Positions 57,401 through 64,000 of a stretch of DNA of 64,000 nucleotides are shown one piece after another. The stretch is from Dryomyza anilis. Taxonomy: Eukaryota; Arthropoda; Insecta; Diptera; Dryomyzidae. Location of the stretch: NCBI GenBank assembly GCA_951804985.1, contig OX638131.1:5308630-5372629 (forward strand), given 5' to 3'. The stretch's first letter is position 1, and every line of letters begins with the position of its first letter. The position numbers were made by a program, and so were the translations under genes. Under the pieces are notes generated by a model. The model made no database searches. It saw only the letters and a list, made by a program, of their open reading frames with translations, and was not told the DNA's origin.

Positions 57401-57912
57401 AATTGAATTTTTAGTGAAAAATTAAATTTTTAGTTAAAAAATTATTTTTAGTTAAAAAATGAATTTTTAGTTAAAAATTGAATTTTTAGTGAAAAATTGA
57501 ATTTTTAGTGAAAAATTGAATTTTTAGTGAAAAATTGAATTTTTAGTGAAAAATTGAATTTTTAGTGAAAAATTGAATTTTTAGTGAAAAATTGAATTTT
57601 TAGTGAAAAATTGAATTTTTAGTGAAAAATTGAATTTTTAGTGAAAAATTGAATTTTTAGTGAAAAATTGAATTTTTAGTGAAAATTTGGATTTTTTGAA
57701 AAAATTTGATTTTTTAGTGAAAAGTTGAATTTTTAGTGAAAAATTGAATTTTTTAGTGAAAAATTAAATTTTTAGTGAAAAATTGAATTTTTAGTGAAAA
57801 ATTGAATTTTTAGTGAAAATTTGGATTTTTTGAAAAAATTTGTTTTTTTTTGTAAAAATTTAATTTTTTTGTGAAAAATTGAATTTTTAGTTCAAATTTG
57901 AATTTTTAGTAT
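51440..57912. repeat. 6.5-kb expanded 19-bp minisatellite (AGTG orientation)
   Basis: Well over 300 tandem copies of GAATTTTTAGTGAAAAATT, the complement of the arrays at 1-1010 and 42.4 kb. Most of the array is near-perfect, with variant blocks that recur and reveal segmental duplication. The TTAGTTAAAAAATTATTTTT variant lies near 54620, 56120, 56540, 56955 and 57430. A TTAACTTTTAGCGCAAATTT block lies near 51660, 53850 and 55345. One or two monomers are inverted at about 52322-52345. Stops occur in every frame. Confidence 0.97.
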
Positions 57913-58791
57913 CCCTAGTGAATTTTATAAAAGAATTAAATAAGTCTGCCTGAACAAAATCGTCCTTAAGTTCAGATTTATCATTCGATTACAATGAAAT
58001 TGAGAAAAATGAAATTGAAAGAATTAAAGCAGATATAGGCAAAACCTTATATGCATCTTAAAATTATGCCGGAAATATATTTGCAACATTTTATAAAATA
58101 TGACAATCGACAATGTAACCAGGATAATCCAGAAAATTTATTGAAATTTTATCTCGAGAATTCACAAAACTTACGTAACAAAACATATGTCATTGAACAT
58201 AAAATGAACAATTAACTTATATTCTTATATTTTGCTAAATTTTAAATGATTCCCTTTAAGGGTTATCTTAACGATTGACTCTAGGAAGTGCTGAGGTATA
58301 TTAATTTAATTACGATCAGCGAAATTAAAGTTTACGACCGCAAGATTATATTGTACACAATTTTGTTTTATGCACAATGTTTTTTTTTTGTAATAACATG
58401 TGGTACTGATAACGATTTTTGAATAATTACACTACTCAACAAAACGATAAAAAATGTTTGCCATTGACATCCCATATATCAATTCTATATAATTCTTGGT
58501 TGCTGATTTTGACTGCATACTCAATTTTCTTATATTACGTTTTAAAGAAAATTGTTCTCGAATTTTCATGCATTTTTCAGACTCTTTTTAGAATTAAAAA
58601 AATTCAATTCACAACACTATTAGTTTCCAAAAAACTATAAACTCAATTTTTCTTTGAATTATCAAAATAAATTACAATATGTTGAAAAATACTATTATTG
58701 CGATAGGTTTTTGAGATATTTGAATCTTAACTCGAAAAATATTGATCTTGTTTTGTACGATTTTTTTTTTTCATTTCGGATCTAATGATAA
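57913..58791. other. AT-rich intergenic DNA
   Basis: No gene. A stretch at 58200-58400 (ACAATTAACTTATATTCTTA, ATGTGGTACTGATAACGAT) recurs at 63520-63725, so it is a dispersed repeat. The 58419-58640 frame is unsupported. Confidence 0.5.
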
Positions 58792-58795
58792 ATAT

Positions 58796-59294
58796 TGTTA
58801 CGAAAAGAGGTAATTTGCCCCACTGTGCAAGCATTCAACAATAATAAATGAGACGCACGACAATTCAGCGCACTAAGCAATGTGTTAGAAAGAGACGGAA
58901 GATCATTCAGCGTACTGAGCAATGTGCGAGAAAGAGATGGAAGATCTGCACATTAAAACACATGAGTGCGAATGAGATGCCAATAGCATGCGTCATTCAC
59001 GAAACGAGTATACGGTTTTCGAAACAAGTCGAAGCTTGTCGAAACATGTCGAACTGATGCCTGCAGTAATAAGGCCGCATAATCTGTGGCACAGCACTTC
59101 AGAAGTGATTGTAAAGTGGTCGAGTGCATCTCGTGTGATAAATGTCAAGTTGTTAGAATTTGTTATTAGTAAAGTTGTTTATTAAAGTGAATTAATAAAG
59201 TTAATTGTTCTAATTTAAACCAAACATTATTTTGTACACAATCCAGAGATACGAACTCGTAGAACAGTTTTCCGTTGACTGAATTTTCGTAACA
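58796..59294. mobile_element. Solo LTR (Ty3/gypsy-like) with 4-bp target duplication
   Basis: A 499-bp block begins TGTTACGAAAA and ends TTTTCGTAACA (inverted TG...CA-type ends). It is flanked by ATAT on both sides (58792-58795 and 59295-59298). Four-base duplications and TGTTACG ends are typical of Ty3/gypsy-group elements in flies. It contains a tandem duplication of about 42 bp (ATTCAGCGCACTAAGCAATG and ATTCAGCGTACTGAGCAATG at about 58863-58947) and an AATAAA near 59193. No internal region or second LTR is present, so it is the product of LTR-LTR recombination. The strand is uncertain; AATAAA favours plus. Confidence 0.9.
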
Positions 59295-59298
59295 ATAT

Positions 59299-60689
59299 GT
59301 TAGATTATCAAATGAATCTCAGTACTTTATCATTTTCTACTTTGATAATTTTAAATAAGTAAGTTTTGTAAATAGTGTTTTATGTTTTCAATATTTTCTG
59401 TTTTTGAATAAAATATTTTCATTCGGAAAAATAGTTTGAACAATCGTTTTCAAATTATAAGACTATCAAAATAAGAAAATGATTTACGATTATATGGAAC
59501 ATAGTTTAGGCTAATGATGAAAACTACTAATTTTTTTATTATCGGTTCTAATTTTTAAAGTATTCCCTATCAATACATTTTCCGTTAAAACTATTTAAAT
59601 TTAAAATGCTTGTATATTTACATACAAAATACAGAAAAATAGCCGTTTTTACCCTAAATTTTCTCAAAAATGCTTCACAATAGGAAAAAACTGATTATGC
59701 AATATGAATAAGCATACTTTAAATATGAATTAATGATATTTTCAGATTACGGGCATTGGAATTTTGATTAAAAATTAATTATATAAAAGAGTATCAAAGT
59801 TAAGTTTTCAGCGAATATTTTAAAACGTGGATCAATTAGAAAACAGTCAGTAATTTTGATAGTTAGTTTGGATTGTGCTCTAAATAACCCTATATCATTT
59901 TTTTGTTTATCATTAAATCGTAAATTATAAAATAAATTATATAAAAAATTAAAATTTTTCGAGTTTAGATCCAATTATATTAAAAACTTATTAGAATATT
60001 AGTATATTAAAATAAGACTAGAGAATTAAAAGAAAACGCAATTAAATGTATTTGATAAATTATTTCTCCACAGAACTTTTTAATCTAAACGGCATTAAAC
60101 TACTATTGCAATTTGCTCAATAACGTTACGTAATAGAAAAAAACTGAGCACCACCGAATTATGTAGAATTGATGTATGGGATGTCCATGGCAAAAATGGT
60201 GTTGGGTAGTGTAAAATGAAATTTGTTATTTGGAATAACTCTAGAAGAAATTGTAAAAAAATCATTACAAGGAAATGATCATTGAATTTGTTATTTTTCA
60301 TAAGCCAATTTGTTATATGACGAATTGGGAACTGGGAACATTTCTACTAGGAGAGGGAGTTTTTTCATAAAATATAAGTTATATGAATCCTATAGAAAGT
60401 TATCAAAATTTGTGGAATATTAAAGACATATGTACGGCATAGCAAATAGTACGGAAAAAGAAAAAACAAAGTTTTCTGTTAATTTTTCGATAACATCTTC
60501 GGAACTGACTCAAGTTCAGCCGAGTTCCAAATCAGTACAGTTCAAGTTCGAGTTGAATTCATTATCATCGTAAAAATAAACAAACTAAATTTATAAAAGA
60601 AAAAAATTATAATTCCGCCAGCAATTGCCTATAAATTTAAAATACAGTAAAACCGGAAACGAACTTAAGCACATCACTGATTAAATACC
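59299..60689. other. AT-rich intergenic DNA
   Basis: No feature is supported. The short minus-strand frames at 59768-59974 and 60095-60301 are compositional. A segment near 60305-60430 (TTCATAAGCCAATTTGTTAT, GTGGAATATTAAAGACA) reappears near 63810-63990. Confidence 0.45.
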
Positions 60690-60799
60690 GTAATAATTTG
60701 CGACGCAATCTCCTAATTTATTCATGGCAACGGTTAGCAAAAAGTCAAATTTAATCGAAGAAATAAGATTAAATGCGTCCAATAATTCGTATAAAAGCC
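60690..60799 (+). promoter_or_regulatory. Promoter of the 412-aa gene
   Basis: The conserved distal block CAATCTCCTAATTTATTCAT is followed by GTCAAATTTAATC at 60744 and TATAAAAGCC at 60790 (46 nt apart). The ATG is 54 nt after the TATA start. Confidence 0.88.
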
Positions 60800-60843
60800 C
60801 CCGGTTTCGTTTGATGAAATTAGTTTAAATTTGAACACAGAAC

Positions 60844-62082
60844 ATGTTATACAAATCAAGTTCTCCACGAATCCTGGCGCTTCTCCTGTTGCCGATAATT
60901 GTACTAGCTAAAGATGGCATTGCGGCCCAGACTCCGTGCGATATTAGTTCCTCACGTTACTTACAAGAAAGCATCTTCGAAATTTATGACAAGAACATCG
61001 AAAATTTCGATAAAGTTGTAAATTTCACGCGGCTAAGCAAAAATCTGAACTTTAAGGCTGACGTTTTTCTTGGACTCTACAGTGCTATGAGTGATGTGCG
61101 ACACATCGAAAACCCTTTTAGTGCGATTCCGCTGTATAACGAGCTCGAAGCGCTCATCAATAGTGATTCTAATCTAGAACAAAGGGACATCTTGGATGCC
61201 AAACGAAATCAACTGGCAGTAATCATAATCGAGAAGGGCGCTGAGATCTTGAAAGCAGCAGTCCTTCTGAAGAATTGCAAAGATAACGCAATGGTGCAAA
61301 ACTTATTCGGCGAGCTCTACGCAAGCAATAAAACTCTTTCGAACCTCACGATTACTACTATGGTGAATAAAGTACGAGGGATGATGCCAATGGAGGATCT
61401 CATAGAGACTTTGAGCAGTATATCCACGAATGCGGTTCAGAACATTGACGTACTAATGGCCTTGCATAATGCGGATCAGTTCAACAGTACCCAACGAGAG
61501 ATGTTTGAGGTTAAGTTGGGGCTGCTGCGATTGATTAAGGTCGATACTGTCAAACTAGAGAATTCGATGGAGAATCACGTAGCAAATTCTGTTAAACCCG
61601 TAGATATTAAATCGTTGATTAGGGGGGATGTTTGTTTGTATCAGAAACACACAAACGGTTCCAAAATGTATATGCAAGAATGCAAAAATACATATAAACC
61701 TTGTATTCAGTATGATCTGAAATCCCCAAGAAATATTTATAATTTTGAGAGCGAAGCACACTCATTTACAATAACTAATAAAATCACCGAAAGACAAGTA
61801 CTATTCACTGAAGATACTATTACAGAGATACATGGGTTTATAAAAAATGTCCGAACCAGAAGTCTTTTCGAAATCAGTCGACGCTGGGTGGTAGATTTCG
61901 AAAATGATCGTGTGATCTTGAAGAATATGGATCGTGACTTTGGACATTATCTTTGCGCAGGAAGTCCAGAGGCAATAGACAACTACAATGAATGGATTCT
62001 CTATACAAGAGGTTTGAGTAGTTACGAGGGAAATTTTGAGGAATGTAAATGGTTTGTAGAGGATTGCAGTGGATTAATATAA
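60844..62082 (+). CDS. Secreted two-domain family protein (412 aa)
   Basis: Intact frame. The signal peptide is followed by AAQTPCDISSSRYLQES, with an extra cysteine just after the predicted cleavage region. The N-domain lacks three residues found in all other members (LINSDSN in place of LINANISDSN), an in-frame 9-bp deletion that removes the conserved NIS sequon. The linker is short (ENSMENHVANSVKPVD). The C-domain runs from GDVCLYQKHTNGSKMYMQEC to HYLCAGSPEA and EECKWFVEDCSGLI, keeping all six cysteines. AATAAA lies at 62135-62140. It is separated from its nearest relative by the 6.5-kb array and the LTR, and its own promoter is intact. Function unknown. Confidence 0.93.
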   Translation: MLYKSSSPRILALLLLPIIVLAKDGIAAQTPCDISSSRYLQESIFEIYDKNIENFDKVVNFTRLSKNLNFKADVFLGLYSAMSDVRHIENPFSAIPLYNELEALINSDSNLEQRDILDAKRNQLAVIIIEKGAEILKAAVLLKNCKDNAMVQNLFGELYASNKTLSNLTITTMVNKVRGMMPMEDLIETLSSISTNAVQNIDVLMALHNADQFNSTQREMFEVKLGLLRLIKVDTVKLENSMENHVANSVKPVDIKSLIRGDVCLYQKHTNGSKMYMQECKNTYKPCIQYDLKSPRNIYNFESEAHSFTITNKITERQVLFTEDTITEIHGFIKNVRTRSLFEISRRWVVDFENDRVILKNMDRDFGHYLCAGSPEAIDNYNEWILYTRGLSSYEGNFEECKWFVEDCSGLI

Positions 62083-62599
62083 GTGCATTAAATTATTAAA
62101 TGTGATTAAAGTTTAATCTAAATAATAGAGTACAAATAAAATCTACTGAAATGTAATAAAAAAACAACAATTTATTTTAATTTACAATAAATACAACTAA
62201 ATTTACTTCTCTGTCGAATTCTAAGCATTGTCAATCAAAGGCCATTGAAAGTGTCGAAATAATTGAATTGGATTTTTTTTTTTATATTTTGCATACAAAA
62301 TCTCAAATTTACTGATTTTTATCTACATAACCATTAAATTTACAATCTACAATTTCTAAACTTAAATTGTCTACAGAATTCTATATACACAATTTTAAAA
62401 TTTTTTTAAATCGGTTGAGTGGTTCGCAAAATAATGAATTTCACCTGATCGTTTTGGTCGCGTTTGGTCGCACTGTGCATGGTATGCCCTATAAACATAC
62501 AATATTCAACTTTTAATATCTATTTCATGAAATATCTATTTTTTGACATTTGATTTTTTAGTCATAAAAGTCAAAACCAATAGCGCGAATTTGAAAATT
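62083..62599. other. 3' flank of the 412-aa gene and AT-rich DNA
   Basis: It contains the polyA signal and a decayed version of the flank element (TTGTCAATCAAAGGCCAT, about 62228-62245). Otherwise nothing is recognised. Confidence 0.5.
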
Positions 62600-63510
62600 T
62601 TAAAATCTTGTCATGCCAAAAGGGCGAATCTTTTCATTTTTTTGCCATAACTTTTTACTGGTACAAGATCAAATTGTAGAGTAAAGGTATTAATTGTTTG
62701 TTTTCAAAGCATATATTGATTGAGATCAATAATTAAAAATAATTTGACAACATTTTTCTTGAAAATTTTATATTGCGCAAATAAAGAGTTATAGCAAAAA
62801 ACAACCATATTTGCATTTTGGTCAGGATACAGCCACACAAAATCCTTTTTGATAATGCACTAAGTTGTCCGAATCAAAAAATATTTTATATACGTTATGT
62901 TCACAGAAATAAAATGTACGTAATATTGATGAATTCCGTTTTTCAAACCATGATTCATAGTATTAAAGATTTTTTTTTTTGGACAAATTTTTTTCGAAAA
63001 TTTTTTTTTTACGAACAATTTTTTTTTCGAACAATTTTTTTTTCGAATTTTTTTTAAAAATTTTTTTTTCTAACAATTTTTTTTTCGATTTTTTTTTTCG
63101 AATAATATTTTTTTTGGATAATTATTTTTTTACTGTTATTTTTTAAATAAAATTTTTACAACTTTTTTTTTCGAATTATTTTATAAAAAAAAATTATTTG
63201 AAAAAATATTATGAACAAATTCATCAATATGACAATTCAAATTCGTTGTATTGAATATTTTGTTCATATGAATGCATTCATTAATATGTCATATAATGAA
63301 CGGTGGTATCAATATGATGAATCTGGTAGTTGGTGAAAAAATTCATAATATTTATGAATAAATTCATCATATTGATGATTTTTTTTCTGTGTTAATTGAT
63401 GAGTAAACCAAAATAACAAAAAAAAGAAAATTTTGAACTAATTTTTTAAGCAATTCAAACTTTATAATTTGACATTTTAAAAAATGCAGATTCGCCCCGT
63501 TGGCGATATG
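62600..63510. mobile_element. Foldback-family element with nested MITE
   Basis: GTCATGCCAAAAGGGCGAAT (from 62609) and the distal GATTCGCCCCGTTGGCGATATG (near 63489) are the same ends seen around 29.7-30.7 kb. The interior follows that element (GCCATAACTTTTTACTGG, TTTGTTTTCAAAGCATATAT). Its middle is interrupted at 62902-63391 by a CACAG MITE. The outer element is therefore older. Confidence 0.75.
62902..63391. mobile_element. CACAG MITE family copy (nested)
   Basis: CACAGAAATAAAATGTAC at the left, TTTTTTTTCTGTG at the right, and the typical interior (AATATTGATGAATTCCGT, poly-T with TTCGAA spacers, GAACGGTGGTATCAATATGA). Much of the 5' half has been replaced by the T-rich tract. Confidence 0.8.
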
Positions 63511-64000
63511 TCATTGACAATAAAATGAACAATTAAGTCATATTCTTAAATTTTGTTGAATTTTAAATGATCTCAAGTTATCTTAACTTTAGGACGTGCA
63601 TAGGTCTTTTAATAAAATTACAATTAGCTCAACAAATTAAATATCCTACAGCAGATCAAAAACAATTTTATATATATTAAAAAAAATATATATATATTTC
63701 GACATGTGGTACTGATAACGATATTTGAATTTGAATGTATGAAATTTGTAGAAATTGTAAAGGGAAATTCTAATGGGTTCAATATTCGGAATTGATCAAG
63801 GGATTTTTCATAAGCCAATCAATTACATGAAGAATATGATTTGACTAACTTCACATTTTCACTAATAGGAAACATTTTTAGTAGGACAGGGACTTTTTTT
63901 TTACATATTTTGGACATATTTTCTTGAAAAACACGCATAAAAGATAACAATATGAATCCTATCAAAATTTGTGGAATATTAAAGACAGATATACGCCATT
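63511..64000. repeat. Dispersed repeat shared with 58.2 and 60.3 kb
   Basis: ACATGTGGTACTGATAACGAT (63703-63722) and CATAAGCCAATCAATTACAT followed by TGTGGAATATTAAAGACA near the window end parallel sequence at 58.2-58.4 and 60.3-60.4 kb. No gene. Confidence 0.5.

Noticed and set aside
51440..57912. CRISPR-like array
   Set aside because: The unit is 19 bp with no unique spacers, no cas genes and a eukaryotic context; it is a minisatellite.
58848..59185. Small basic proteins (65-69 codons)
   Set aside because: They lie entirely within the solo LTR and reflect its 42-bp duplication.

Overview
The window looks like AT-rich, repeat-laden nuclear DNA of an insect, most likely a higher (probably calyptrate) fly. 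The evidence is long intergenic tracts, many TA-flanked MITEs, a Tc1-like transposon with an IR/DR structure, a solo LTR, a tRNA-derived SINE, and intronless clustered genes for secreted proteins with TATA boxes and AATAAA signals. Nothing bacterial (operons, Shine-Dalgarno sites, CRISPR) is present, and the species cannot be named from this sequence.

The only convincing host genes are members of one paralogous family. Five are intact: 8060-9535 (-), 44518-45777 (-), 47959-49212 (+), 49806-51095 (+) and 60844-62082 (+). One is a clear pseudogene, 42678-43927 (-). Each intact gene is a single uninterrupted reading frame of 412-491 codons. It encodes a signal peptide, a roughly 200-residue helical N-terminal domain, a low-complexity Asn/Val/Asp/Glu linker that varies in length, and a roughly 155-residue C-terminal domain with six conserved cysteines that I read tentatively as beta-trefoil-like. 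I do not recognise the family or its function. All members share a rigid promoter: a GTCAAATTTAATC box, then a TATAAAAGCC-type box 46 nt downstream (70 nt in one gene), then the ATG 54-59 nt further on. This implies co-regulated, strongly transcribed genes with a very short 5' UTR.

Between 42.4 and about 57.9 kb, two neighbouring genes and their flanks form a large inverted duplication with its axis near 46.85 kb. A 19-bp minisatellite lies at the outer end of both arms in mirrored orientation. It is only about 0.2 kb long on the left arm but about 6.5 kb on the right. A third array opens the window at 1-1010. Paralogue sequence blocks are mosaic across the arms, which suggests gene conversion.

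The remaining sequence is mobile and repetitive DNA: a 1.65-kb Tc1-like element with an intact DD34E transposase (12.36-14.01 kb), a 1.24-kb terminal-inverted-repeat element (3.07-4.30 kb), at least seven copies of one MITE family (CACAGAAAA termini), two smaller MITE families, foldback modules (29.7-30.7 and 62.6-63.5 kb), a SINE (20.9-21.2 kb), a solo LTR with an ATAT target duplication (58.8-59.3 kb), a 3.3-kb satellite of roughly 103-bp monomers with higher-order structure (38.2-41.5 kb) and two 10-bp-unit arrays. A complete type I hammerhead ribozyme motif lies on the minus strand at 34934-34990, inside a small retroelement-like fragment. Between the repeats are several GC-richer single-copy islands with no credible coding sequence, which may be regulatory DNA or introns of genes outside the window.
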